From assembly GCA_041675885.1 (NCBI GenBank), contig JBAYSY010000006.1:19773-83772 (forward strand): a stretch of 64,000 nt of DNA, in the 5' to 3' direction. Shown here in pieces: positions 55,363 to 63,756 of the stretch. A program made the position numbers and the translations under genes. Within the stretch, counting starts at the first letter, position 1, and each line of letters begins with the position of its first letter. The notes beneath the pieces were generated by a model. It did not search any database. It saw nothing but the letters and a program-made list of their open reading frames with translations, and was not told the origin of the DNA. This DNA is from JBAYSY01 sp041675885. GTDB lineage: Bacteria > Pseudomonadota > Alphaproteobacteria > Rhodobacterales > Rhodobacteraceae.

Positions 55363-57132
55363 ATGATCGACCGCAAGACAAACCGCGAGTCGGGCGACCC
55401 CTACGGCTCGGGCCCGCTGCTCCGGCGGCTTTGGCGGGGCTACCTGCGCCCGCATCGCGGCCCGATGGCGGTGGTCTTCCTGCTGATGGCGATCGAGGGC
55501 AGCACGCTGGGCCTGCTGAGCTGGTCGGTCGAACCGCTGTTCGACCGGGTGTTCATCGGCGGCGAGTCCGGAATGATCTGGCTGGTCGGCGGCTTCATCC
55601 TCGGGCTGTTCGTGCTGCGCGGCGTCACCTCGCTGGTGATGAAGGCGCTGCTGACCCGGATCGTGCAGCGCGCCTCGACCGCGATGCAGGTCGATCTTCT
55701 GGCGCATATCGTCACGCTCGACGGGCCGTTCTTCCAGGAAAACCCGCCCGGATCGCTGATGGAACGGGTGCAGGGCGATACCGTCGCGGTGCAGGGCATA
55801 TGGCAGGCGCTGCTGGCGGGGGCGGGGCGCGACCTGCTGTCGCTGGCGGTGCTGATGGCGGTGGCGCTGTCGATCGACCCGCTGTGGACGCTGGCGGCGC
55901 TGGTCGGCGCGCCGTTCCTGATCCTGCCGACGCTGGTGGTGCAACGCTACATCCGCCGCAAGACCGCCGCGATGCGGGCGCAGGCCGGGCTGCGCTCGAC
56001 CCGACTCGACGAGGTGTTCCACGGCATCGTGCCGACCAAGCTGAACCGGATGGAAGGCTATCAGGTGGATCGCTTCCGCCGCATCATCGACCGGATCGTC
56101 GCGGCCGAGGTCAAGATGGCGGCGGGCCGGGCCACCATCCCCTCGCTGATCGACGTCATCACCGGCGCGGGCTTCTTCGCGGTGCTGGTGCTGGCGGGCG
56201 GCCAGATCATCGCGGGCGACCGCTCGGTGGGCGAGTTCATGGCCTTCTTCACCGCCATGGCGCTTACCTTCCAGCCGTTGCGGCGGCTGGGCGACATGGC
56301 GGGGATGTGGCAGCAGGGCGCGGCCTCGCTGGAACGGCTTTACCGGCTGTTCGACATGCGGCCCGCGATCCGCAGCCCGGCCCGGCCGGTGCCGGTTCCC
56401 GGGGGGACCGAGATCCGGCTGGAAGACGTCTCGCTTGCCTATGGCGACCTGCCGGTGCTGCGCGGGCTGTCGCTGACCGCCCGGGCGGGCGAGACCACGG
56501 CGCTGGTCGGGCCTTCGGGGGCGGGGAAAAGCACGGTGTTCAACCTGCTGACCCGGCTGGTCGAGCCGCAATCGGGGCGGATCACCCTGGGCGGGGTGGA
56601 CATCCGCGAGATGGAGCTTGCCGCGCTGCGCGGGCGGTTTTCCGTGGTGACGCAGGATTCCGCGCTGTTCGACGAGACGATCCGCGAAAACATCCTGCTC
56701 GGCCGCGACGACGTGCCCGAGGCGCGGCTCGCCGAGGTGCTGGAGGCCGCCCATGTCGCCGATTTCGTCTCGCGCCTGCCCATGGGGCTCGACACCCCGG
56801 CGGGGCCGCGCGGCTCGGCGCTTTCGGGCGGGCAGCGGCAGCGGGTGGCCATCGCCCGGGCGCTCCTGCGCGACGCGCCGGTGCTGCTGATGGACGAGGC
56901 CACATCCGCGCTCGACGCGCAGTCCGAGGCGCTGGTGCAGGATGCGCTCGACCGGCTCAGCCGGGGCCGCACCACGCTGGTGATCGCGCACCGGCTTTCG
57001 ACGGTGCGGGCGGCCGACCGGATCGTGGTGATGGACCGGGGCGAGGTGGTCGAGGAAGGCCGGCACGGGGATCTGGTCGAGGCGGGCGGGCTTTACGCCG
57101 ACCTCTACCGGCTGCAATTCGCGGGGGACTGA
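55363..57132 (+). CDS. MsbA-like ABC exporter (half-transporter)
   Basis: 589 residues: six membrane helices (about 35-320) and a C-terminal ATPase. Features are the Walker A GPSGAGKST, LSGGQRQRVAIARALL, VLLMDEATSALD and the switch His in VIAHRLSTV. The lipid flippase-like pattern SLMERVQGDTVAVQGIWQ occurs in the coupling region. MsbA-type proteins flip lipid A core or related lipids across the inner membrane, but the substrate here is not fixed by sequence. It is the second exporter in the window and is not close to the Atm1-type one. It follows repeat S5. Confidence 0.9.
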   Translation: MIDRKTNRESGDPYGSGPLLRRLWRGYLRPHRGPMAVVFLLMAIEGSTLGLLSWSVEPLFDRVFIGGESGMIWLVGGFILGLFVLRGVTSLVMKALLTRIVQRASTAMQVDLLAHIVTLDGPFFQENPPGSLMERVQGDTVAVQGIWQALLAGAGRDLLSLAVLMAVALSIDPLWTLAALVGAPFLILPTLVVQRYIRRKTAAMRAQAGLRSTRLDEVFHGIVPTKLNRMEGYQVDRFRRIIDRIVAAEVKMAAGRATIPSLIDVITGAGFFAVLVLAGGQIIAGDRSVGEFMAFFTAMALTFQPLRRLGDMAGMWQQGAASLERLYRLFDMRPAIRSPARPVPVPGGTEIRLEDVSLAYGDLPVLRGLSLTARAGETTALVGPSGAGKSTVFNLLTRLVEPQSGRITLGGVDIREMELAALRGRFSVVTQDSALFDETIRENILLGRDDVPEARLAEVLEAAHVADFVSRLPMGLDTPAGPRGSALSGGQRQRVAIARALLRDAPVLLMDEATSALDAQSEALVQDALDRLSRGRTTLVIAHRLSTVRAADRIVVMDRGEVVEEGRHGDLVEAGGLYADLYRLQFAGD

Positions 57133-57154
57133 GCCTTTCCCCCCGGCCCTTTAC

Positions 57155-57187
57155 GCAACAGAGGGCAGCGGCCGACCGCGCGCCGCC
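57155..57187 (-). repeat. Fragment S6 of family-B repeat
   Basis: GCAACAGAGGGCAGCGGCCG plus ACCGCGCGCC, the left end of a family-B element in reverse orientation, without the rest. Located 23 bases after the MsbA-like stop. Confidence 0.55.
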
Positions 57188-57263
57188 CCCCCGGCGTCTC
57201 CCCCCTTTTGCCCGCCCCGCCCTGCGGCTATCCTGTCCCCCGAACCGGACAGGAGCAGCACGA

Positions 57264-58028
57264 ATGACAGGCGAAGCCGCCCCCGACCGCCGGGTGTTCG
57301 CAATCACCGGCACCGACCGCGAGACCTTCCTGCAAGGGCTTGTGAGCAACGACATCGACCGGCTGAAGGACGGCCCGCTCTGGGCCGCGCTGCTGACGCC
57401 GCAGGGCAAGTATCTGGCCGATTTCCTGCTTCTGGCGCAGGGCGAGGCGATCCTGCTCGATATCCACGAAAGCCTTGCCGAAGGCGTGGCGAAGCGGCTC
57501 GGCATGTATCGGCTGCGGGCCGATGTGCGGATCGAACCCTCGGCGCTGCATGTGACCCGTGGCCTGGGCGATCCGCCCGCAGGCGCGGTGGCCGACCCGC
57601 GCCACCCGGCGCTCGGCTGGCGGCTCTATTCCGATACGCCGGGGGGGAAGCCCGCGATCGACTGGGATGCGATCCGGGTCGAACACTGCATCCCCGAGAC
57701 CGGGATCGAACTGATCCCGAACGAGACCTACATCCTCGAAGCCGGGTTCGAACGGCTGCACGGAGTCGATTTCCGCAAGGGCTGCTATGTCGGGCAGGAG
57801 GTCACGGCGCGGATGAAGCACAAGACCGAGTTGAAAAAGGGCCTGCGCCGGGTCGCCATCGAAGGCGACGCCCCGCCCGGCACGCCGGTCACCGTGGACG
57901 GCAAGCCCGCGGGCACGCTGTTCACCCGCTCCGGCCCGCATGCCATCGCCTGGCTGCGCTTCGACCGGGCCGAGGCGGCACAGCCGGGCGCGATGCAGGC
58001 GGGGGAGGCAAGCCTGCGGCTCGTCTGA
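57264..58028 (+). CDS. ygfZ: YgfZ/GcvT-type folate-binding protein (Fe-S cluster repair)
   Basis: 254 residues. The hallmark FRKGCYVGQEVTARMKHK with Cys174 is complete; the N-terminal half has FLQGLVSNDIDRL and LLTPQGKYLADF. YgfZ (IBA57 in mitochondria) binds tetrahydrofolate and helps mature or repair [4Fe-4S] proteins such as radical SAM enzymes. This fits the MoaA, BolA and GrxD of the window. AGGAG precedes the ATG at 57264; the huge open frame that contains it is mainly antisense of other genes. Confidence 0.93.
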   Translation: MTGEAAPDRRVFAITGTDRETFLQGLVSNDIDRLKDGPLWAALLTPQGKYLADFLLLAQGEAILLDIHESLAEGVAKRLGMYRLRADVRIEPSALHVTRGLGDPPAGAVADPRHPALGWRLYSDTPGGKPAIDWDAIRVEHCIPETGIELIPNETYILEAGFERLHGVDFRKGCYVGQEVTARMKHKTELKKGLRRVAIEGDAPPGTPVTVDGKPAGTLFTRSGPHAIAWLRFDRAEAAQPGAMQAGEASLRLV

Positions 58029-58104
58029 CCAGCGGGAATCGCCCGGAATCTTCCTTGCAATCCGGCTCGTTGGCGCATCCGGCACCGTCCGGCGCGCGGC
58101 CTCG

Positions 58105-58359
58105 CTACGAGGATCTGACGGCGCGATATCCCCAGATCAGGATGATCGCCCCGACCACACCGGCCACCAGGTAGCCGATCCACCCGCCGAAGCTCACGCC
58201 CAGCAGCCCGAGCAGGAAGCTGGCCACGGATGCGCCGACGATACCGAGTACGATGTTCAGCAGCAGTCCGGTGTCGCTCTTCATGACACTCGAAGCGATC
58301 CACCCCGCCAGCCCGCCAATGACGATCGCGGCAATCCAGCCAACCTGTGCACCTTCCAT
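58105..58359 (-). CDS. GlsB/YeaQ/YmgE-family small membrane protein
   Basis: 84 residues, three membrane segments: GWIAAIVIGGLAGWIASSVM, LLLNIVLGIVGASVASFLLG and GGWIGYLVAGVVGAIILIWGYRAV. This is the stress-associated GlsB/transglycosylase-associated family; no enzyme function is established. A very strong ribosome-binding site AGGAGGATGTC directly precedes the ATG at 58359. TTGACA occurs on the minus strand at 58479-58484 as a possible -35, but no good -10 was seen. Confidence 0.9.
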   Translation of the reverse strand: MEGAQVGWIAAIVIGGLAGWIASSVMKSDTGLLLNIVLGIVGASVASFLLGLLGVSFGGWIGYLVAGVVGAIILIWGYRAVRSS

Positions 58360-58501
58360 GACATCCTCCTGTTCGCGCGGTTTCGTGAGCGCAGGGGACC
58401 ACGGATGCGGGATTCGATCAATCGTCAGTTGCGGGCCGGGCGAGGGGGGACGATCAGGCCGGCGATTTCGCCACGCGTTGTCAACTTTTTCTGAAACTGC
58501 C

Positions 58502-59161
58502 TTACCCTTCCGCCACCCGCGCCCGCCGCCATGCAAGCCAGTCGGCAACCCCCGCCGCCACCGCCCCGCGCACCGCTGCCCCCAGCGCCTCGCCCGCGTC
58601 GGTATGCAGCCCGGCATGGCGCCCCCGGCCCGGATCGCAGGCCAGCGCGATGCAATCGGTGCCGGTGCCCGTGGCGATGCCGGTGGCGATCCGCCAGCCC
58701 GCCTCCATGACGGCGGCGGTACGGGCCTCGGCGGCGAGACTCATCGCCTCGACCTGAGCCGCACGGGTCAGCCCCGCGCCCAGCACCGCCGCCACGTTGA
58801 TCGTGCCGAAATCGGCGCTGTGCCAGGGCAGGCGGCGGCCCACCGCCTCGGCATTCGAAAGCCCCACCGTCGCCACCGCCTGCGCGACGATGCCGCCCGC
58901 TTCGGCCCGCGTCACCCGGCAGGTCGCCACATCGCGCGAGGTCAGCATGACCACCGCATCCCCCTGCCCCGCCGCCCGGGCCTCGGCCCCCAGCCAGCGC
59001 AGCGCGTCGAAGCCCTCGGGCAGGTCGGCGTTGCGGACCTCGCGCCAGGCGATGCGGCGGGCCATGGTGAAACCGGGGTTGAGCGGCGCCCAGCTGAGCA
59101 CCCGCATCTTCCGGGCAAGATCGACCGTCAGCCAGGGCCGGGAAAGCGTGACCGAGATCAT
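58502..59161 (-). CDS. cbiZ: Adenosylcobinamide amidohydrolase (CbiZ family)
   Basis: 219 residues. CbiZ hydrolyses adenosylcobinamide to adenosylcobyric acid so that cobinamides taken up from outside, or with a foreign lower ligand, can be remodelled. Family strings seen are VLSWAPLNPGFTMARRIAWREVRN, MLTSRDVATCRVTRAEAGGIVAQAVATVGLSNAEAVG, FGTINVAAVLGAGLT, SLAAEARTAAVMEAG and ATGTGTDCIALAC. The gene is far from cobS and cobT but in the same window. ATG at 59161 (MISVTLSRPWL); longer frame upstream is not conserved. Together with CobS/CobT it shows cobamide salvage in addition to de novo completion. Confidence 0.88.
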   Translation of the reverse strand: MISVTLSRPWLTVDLARKMRVLSWAPLNPGFTMARRIAWREVRNADLPEGFDALRWLGAEARAAGQGDAVVMLTSRDVATCRVTRAEAGGIVAQAVATVGLSNAEAVGRRLPWHSADFGTINVAAVLGAGLTRAAQVEAMSLAAEARTAAVMEAGWRIATGIATGTGTDCIALACDPGRGRHAGLHTDAGEALGAAVRGAVAAGVADWLAWRRARVAEG

Positions 59162-59500
59162 GCCGCCCCCGCCGCGCGGCTGGCCGTGGCTGGCCGGGCG
59201 AGCCGGAGGGGGTGAGCGTTGTCGGAGTGGCGCGGTGTCGTCATCCGCGCAAGCGATACGCGGAACGGGGCGGAAGGCAAGCCCCGCGTGGGGTGGCAGC
59301 CAGCCCATATCCGCCAGACCGCTCCGATGCCCCCGCTGCCCGGGCCGCTGGCGCGGCTGTTCCGGGCATGGGACAACGGGCGAAGGTTGCGCCCCCGCAC
59401 CGTCCCGCTTGCAGACCTGCCCCTGTCTTTCGCCCGGCCCGCCGGTTCCGCCCCGGCCCGCGATGGGGTAAGAAGCGGTCAGGGACCGGGAGACATCGAC
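59162..59500. other. Intergenic region between cbiZ and xthA
   Basis: About 340 bases between divergent genes. Contains the family-B fragment S8 (59333-59367). The upstream frame of xthA is open but has no conserved content. No cobalamin riboswitch was recognised here, though one would be plausible upstream of cbiZ and a proper covariance search would be needed to exclude it. Confidence 0.45.
59333..59367 (-). repeat. Fragment S8 of family-B repeat
   Basis: CCGCTGCCCGGGCCGCTGG followed by CGCGGCTGTTCCGGGC, identical to the complement of the first hairpin of S2. Only hairpin one is kept. Confidence 0.6.
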
Positions 59501-60280
59501 ATGCACATCGCCACCTTCAACATCAACGGCATCAAGGCCCGGATCGGCGCGCTGAGCGCGTGGCTCGAAGAATCCCGCCCCGACGTGGCGCTGTTGCAGG
59601 AGGTCAAGTCGGTGGACGACGCCTTCCCCCGCGCGCATTTCGAGGACATGGGCTATCGGGTCGAGACCCACGGGCAGAAGTCGTTCAACGGCGTGGCGAT
59701 CCTCTCACGCCTGCCCCTGGAGGACGTGACGCGCGGGCTGCCGGGCGACGACACCGACGAACAGGCGCGCTGGATCGAGGCCACGGCGATCGGCGAGCGG
59801 GCGGTGCGGGTGGCGGCGCTCTACCTGCCGAACGGGAACCCGGTGCCGGGGCCGAAATACGACTACAAGCTGGCATGGATGGCGCGGATGCGCGACCGGG
59901 CGGCGGCGCTGCTGGCAACCGAGGAGCCGGTGGTGCTGGGCGGCGACTACAACGTGATCCCGCAGGCGGAGGACGCGGCCCGGCCCGAGGCATGGGCCGG
60001 GGACGCCCTGTTCCTGCCCGAGACCCGGGCGGCGTTCCGGCGCATCCTGCACCTCGGCTATACCGAAGCCTTCCGCAGCCGGGAGCCGGGGCCGGGGCAT
60101 TATTCGTTCTGGGACTATCAGGCAGGCGCGTGGGAGCGCAACAACGGCATCCGCATCGACCACATGCTGCTGTCGCCCCAGGCCGCCGACCTGATGACCG
60201 GCTGCCATATCGAGCGCGAGATGCGCGGGCGGGAAAGACCTTCGGACCATGTGCCGGTCTGGGTGGAACTGGCGGCCTGA
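59501..60280 (+). CDS. xthA: Exodeoxyribonuclease III (AP endonuclease)
   Basis: 259 residues of the ExoIII/APE1 fold, repairing abasic sites and removing 3' blocks. Signature pieces are the N-terminal IATFNINGIKAR, Glu34 in LLQEVK (metal ligand), NGVAILSRLPL, YLPNGNP, GGDYNVIP and the C-terminal NNGIRIDHMLLS and RPSDHVPVWVEL with the catalytic Asp-His. ATG 59501 gives the exact family start; GGGAGA precedes it. Divergent from cbiZ. Confidence 0.96.
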   Translation: MHIATFNINGIKARIGALSAWLEESRPDVALLQEVKSVDDAFPRAHFEDMGYRVETHGQKSFNGVAILSRLPLEDVTRGLPGDDTDEQARWIEATAIGERAVRVAALYLPNGNPVPGPKYDYKLAWMARMRDRAAALLATEEPVVLGGDYNVIPQAEDAARPEAWAGDALFLPETRAAFRRILHLGYTEAFRSREPGPGHYSFWDYQAGAWERNNGIRIDHMLLSPQAADLMTGCHIEREMRGRERPSDHVPVWVELAA

Positions 60281-60310
60281 AGGCCAGGCGCGCACCGTCC
60301 CTCACATTTT

Positions 60311-60348
60311 CCGCTGCCCGGCGATGATTGCGCACCCTGATTCCGGGC
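60311..60348 (-). repeat. Fragment S7 of family-B repeat
   Basis: CCGCTGCCCGGCGATGATTG and onward to CCTGATTCCGGGC, the reverse of hairpin one with a changed loop. It sits in the gap between xthA and the convergent dehydratase gene. Confidence 0.5.
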
Positions 60349-60392
60349 AGGGGAAACGGTTCCGGTTCGCCCCCTGCGCCCCGAGGCCCGGC

Positions 60393-62411
60393 CTAGCTTC
60401 CGGCGGCGATCAGGCGGCTCCGATCCGGGGCGGCAGGGCCTGCGGCCCTGGCCGGACCCCCCTCCGGGGGCGCCCCCACCCCCTCCGTCTCCCGGGCGCC
60501 CCAGGCAAGGTCGGCGATCTCGTCGCGCGGGACAAAGCCGGTGGGCGCCTCGGCCAGCCCGGCGCGGATCGCGGCGATGTCATGGGCATTGCAGGCCGCG
60601 AGCAGCCGGTCGAGCAGCGGCCCCAGAAGCGTCCAGTCGGCCGAAGCCTCGGTCGCGGTCATGATCCGCGGATGGCCGGTCGCCTGTGCGCCCTCGCCGA
60701 CCAGGAGTTCCTCGTAAAGCTTTTCGCCCGGCCGCAGGCTGGTATAGACCATGGGGATCACCCCCTCGCGCCGGGCGCTGCTGGCCTTGCCGGGGTCGCA
60801 GACCACCGGGGTATAGCCCGACAGCCGGATCATCCGCGTTGCCAGATCGGCGATCCGCACCGGCCTGCCCATGTCGAGCACGAAGACATCGCCGCCCTTC
60901 GCCATGGCCCCCGCCTGGATCACCAGTTGCGCCGCCTCGCCTATCGTCATGAAATATCGGGTGATTTCTGGATGCGTCACCGTCACCGGCCCGCCGTTCT
61001 CGATCTGCGCCCGGAACAGCGGCACCACCGAACCCGAACTGTCCAGCACATTGCCGAACCGCACCATCGAGAACCGGGTCCGCCCCGGCGACCGCGCCAG
61101 CGCCTGGCAGATCAGTTCCGCCATGCGTTTGGACGCGCCCATGATGTTGACCGGCCGCACCGCCTTGTCGGTCGAGATCAGGATGAAGCTTTCCACCTCG
61201 GCGGTGACCGCCGCCCGCGCCAGCGCCAGCGTGCCGAAGACGTTGTTGAGCGTGCCGACGACGGCGTTCTGTTCAACCAGCGGGACATGCTTGTAGGCGG
61301 CGGCGTGATAGATGGTCTGCACCGCGAAATCGCCCAGCACCCGCCGCATCCGCTCGGCCTCGCGCACCGAACCCAGCAGCGGCACGACCCGGGGCACCCC
61401 GCCCTCCTGCCCGGTCAGCGCCGCGCGCAACTCCTGGTCGATGACGTAAAGCGCGTATTCGCAACTGTCGAGCAGGATCAGCGCCCGCGGCTCCTGCCGC
61501 AGGATCTGGCGGCACAGTTCCGACCCGATGGTGCCGCCCGCGCCCGTGACCAGCACCACCTTGCCGGCGATATTGGCGCGCAACAGCGCCGGATCGGCCG
61601 GGACCGGGTTGCGGCCCAGCAGATCCTCGACCGTCACTTCGCGGAAGCCCTGCCGCCCCGCGCCGCGCCCGGACACCATCTCGGCGAAATCGGGCACGGT
61701 CTGCACCCGGACCGGCAGTTCCTCAAGCCTTGCGAGAATCGCGGCGCGGCGGGCGGGCAAGGCGCTGGGCATGGCCAGCATCACCACCTGCGCGCCGTAT
61801 TCGTCGATCAGCCCGGCGATCCGGCCGGGGCGGAACACGCGCAGCCCGCCGATGCTCGCCCCCTCCAGCTCGCGCGCGTCATCGACGAAGGCCACCGGCA
61901 CATAGTCCTGCCCGTGGTCGAGCGACGAGAGCAACTGCCGCCCCGAGGTTCCGGCGCCGTAGATGATGACCGGGGTCTTCATCCGCGACTGCCGCTTGAG
62001 GTAGAGCGCCCGCATCACCAGCCGCACGCCCCCCACGGTGCAGAAGGCCAGCACCGCGTAGATGAACGGCACCGCCGCCGGAACCGGCAGGCCGAAGACC
62101 CTGACCGCCAGCCCCAGCGCCACCGCCGAGAGCAGCACGCCGACAAGCAGCGTCGAAAACGCCCGCGGGCCCATGTAGCGGATCACCGCGCGGTAGAACC
62201 CCAGCTTGATGAAGGCCAGAATCGAGACCGGCAGCGCCGCCAGCAGCGCGAACCACGCAAGCGGATCGGCCAGCGGCGCAAGGCTTTCGGTGCGCAGCAG
62301 CATCGCAAGCGCGAAACTGAAGGCGACAAGCACCGTATCGACCAGCACCTGCACCATGCGCTTGTAGGCGCGTGGCAATTCAAACAAGGCGTTCAATGCA
62401 GTGTAGCCCAT
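60393..62411 (-). CDS. Membrane nucleotide-sugar 4,6-dehydratase (WbpM/PglF/CapD type)
   Basis: 672 residues. Four membrane helices (about 20-130) are followed by a nucleotide-binding region (VIIYGAGTSGRQLLSSL) and a short-chain dehydrogenase domain (about 290-600) with VTGAGGTIGSELCRQIL and STDKAVRPVNIMGASKRMAE. The catalytic Tyr-x-x-x-Lys is replaced by Met-x-x-x-Lys (MGASK), as usual for UDP-GlcNAc 4,6-dehydratases of this group. Expected product: UDP-4-keto-6-deoxy sugar for surface glycans. This suits the capsule export genes of the window, 8 kb away. ATG 62411 with CAGGAA before it; a longer frame to 62501 is possible but unlikely. Confidence 0.93.
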   Translation of the reverse strand: MGYTALNALFELPRAYKRMVQVLVDTVLVAFSFALAMLLRTESLAPLADPLAWFALLAALPVSILAFIKLGFYRAVIRYMGPRAFSTLLVGVLLSAVALGLAVRVFGLPVPAAVPFIYAVLAFCTVGGVRLVMRALYLKRQSRMKTPVIIYGAGTSGRQLLSSLDHGQDYVPVAFVDDARELEGASIGGLRVFRPGRIAGLIDEYGAQVVMLAMPSALPARRAAILARLEELPVRVQTVPDFAEMVSGRGAGRQGFREVTVEDLLGRNPVPADPALLRANIAGKVVLVTGAGGTIGSELCRQILRQEPRALILLDSCEYALYVIDQELRAALTGQEGGVPRVVPLLGSVREAERMRRVLGDFAVQTIYHAAAYKHVPLVEQNAVVGTLNNVFGTLALARAAVTAEVESFILISTDKAVRPVNIMGASKRMAELICQALARSPGRTRFSMVRFGNVLDSSGSVVPLFRAQIENGGPVTVTHPEITRYFMTIGEAAQLVIQAGAMAKGGDVFVLDMGRPVRIADLATRMIRLSGYTPVVCDPGKASSARREGVIPMVYTSLRPGEKLYEELLVGEGAQATGHPRIMTATEASADWTLLGPLLDRLLAACNAHDIAAIRAGLAEAPTGFVPRDEIADLAWGARETEGVGAPPEGGPARAAGPAAPDRSRLIAAGS

Positions 62412-62742
62412 GCGTTCCTGTCCGCGCCGCCTGTCGGCGCCTGATCGGCACCCGTTCCGTAACGGGGCGCGCGCACATCCGGCATGACCCGCATGCACCA
62501 AACGAGAACGCCCCCAGCCCTCTCAGGGCAGCCTAACGTGTTTGGTATCCAATGTGACCCACAAACACCACAATAGCGCCACGTACCAGCCTGCAAAACG
62601 ACGCACACGCGGAAATCCGCGGATTCGGGCCGGACAGGGGCGCGCGTTCCGGCAGTATCGCGCCGGTCCGGTTCCGGAAACGGGGGCCGCTCTCCCGCGC
62701 CGCGGCGAATCACCGAGCCCGGCACGGTCCGGCCCCGGCGGT
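62412..62742. other. Intergenic region between dehydratase gene and GAPDH
   Basis: 330 bases. Contains a palindrome CCCGTT-CCGT-AACGGG at 62451-62466, 40 bases upstream of the dehydratase start, which might be an operator, and a 12-bp perfect palindrome AATCCGCGGATT near 62612-62625. The region is relatively AT-rich around 62530-62600. No gene recognised. Confidence 0.45.
62451..62466. promoter_or_regulatory. Palindrome upstream of the dehydratase gene
   Basis: CCCGTT (62451-62456), CCGT, AACGGG (62461-62466): six-base perfect arms. Position fits an operator or 5' leader hairpin. No regulator identified. Confidence 0.4.
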
Positions 62743-63756
62743 TCAGGGTCCGGCCTGGTCGGCGCCTCCCCACCGCAAGGCGACATCCAGCATCCGGCAG
62801 GAAAAGCCCCATTCGTTGTCATACCAGCCGAACACCCGCAGCATCCCCCCTTCGGTGACGGCGGTTTCACGCAGCGCCATGACGATGCTTTCATCGCGCG
62901 CCCGCAGGTCCGAGGACACCAGCGGACGGTCGGTCCAGCCGATCACGCCCCCCGCGCCGCGCATCAGTTCGTTCACCGCCGCCACCGTCACCGGGCGCGC
63001 GGTGGTCACCGTCAGATCGACGGCCGAGACGCTGGCGACCGGCACCCGCACCGCCGCGCCGCCGATCCGCCCGGCGAGATCCGGCAGCACGTGGCCCAGC
63101 AGCTTCTGCGCCGAGGTCGTGGTCGGCACCATCGACAGCGCCGCCGCGCGGCTTCGCGCCAGATCGCCGCCCCCCCCGTGTCCGGGCGCATCCACCGTGG
63201 GCTGGCTGCCGGTGTAGCAGTGGATCGTGGTCATCCAGCCGGTTTCGATCCCGCAGGCGTCATCCAGCAGCCGCGCCAGCGGCGCCAGCGCATTGGTGGT
63301 GCAGGACGCGTTCGAGATCACCCGCATCTCGGGCGACAGCGCGGCGTCGTTCGCGCCCAGAACCAGGGTGAACCCGGCCGCCGCCGAAGGCCCCGAGATC
63401 AGCACCCGCCCGGCCCCGGCCCGCAATCCGCGCTCCGCCACTTCGGGCGTATCGGCCCGGCCGGTGCATTCCATCACCACGTCGATATCCGACAGGTCGA
63501 GCGTGGAGATATCGGCCGCGTGGCTCAGCCGGATGCGGTGGCCGTCCACCGCCAGCACCCCGGGTTCCAGCGCCACGCTGCCGGGCCAGGGGCCGAACAC
63601 GCTGTCGTATTCGAACAGCCAGGCGCATTCCTCCGGGCTGGCGATGTCGTTGATCGCCACGATCGCGACCCCGGGCCAGAGCCCGCGCCGCAGCGCCGCC
63701 CGCAACACCGTCCGGCCGATGCGGCCGAATCCGTTGATCGCCACCCGTATCGTCAT
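62743..63756 (-). CDS. Glyceraldehyde-3-phosphate dehydrogenase family protein, divergent
   Basis: 337 residues with a type I GAPDH fold. The N-terminal INGFGRIGRTVLRA binds NAD; Asp37 in AINDIAS favours NAD over NADP. The catalytic Cys152 is in SNASCTTNALAP and His179 in TTIHCYTGSQ. The C terminus WYDNEWGFSCRMLDV is intact. Unusual points are SGPSAAAGFTLVLGAND, where ordinary GAPDH has a KD-containing segment followed by a VMGVNH-type string, and Ala instead of the common Cys in CTTNA. No pgk, tkt or pyk is adjacent, so this may be a paralogue, perhaps acting on erythrose 4-phosphate or another sugar phosphate. ATG 63756; the frame begins further up at 63807. Confidence 0.88.
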   Translation of the reverse strand: MTIRVAINGFGRIGRTVLRAALRRGLWPGVAIVAINDIASPEECAWLFEYDSVFGPWPGSVALEPGVLAVDGHRIRLSHAADISTLDLSDIDVVMECTGRADTPEVAERGLRAGAGRVLISGPSAAAGFTLVLGANDAALSPEMRVISNASCTTNALAPLARLLDDACGIETGWMTTIHCYTGSQPTVDAPGHGGGGDLARSRAAALSMVPTTTSAQKLLGHVLPDLAGRIGGAAVRVPVASVSAVDLTVTTARPVTVAAVNELMRGAGGVIGWTDRPLVSSDLRARDESIVMALRETAVTEGGMLRVFGWYDNEWGFSCRMLDVALRWGGADQAGP

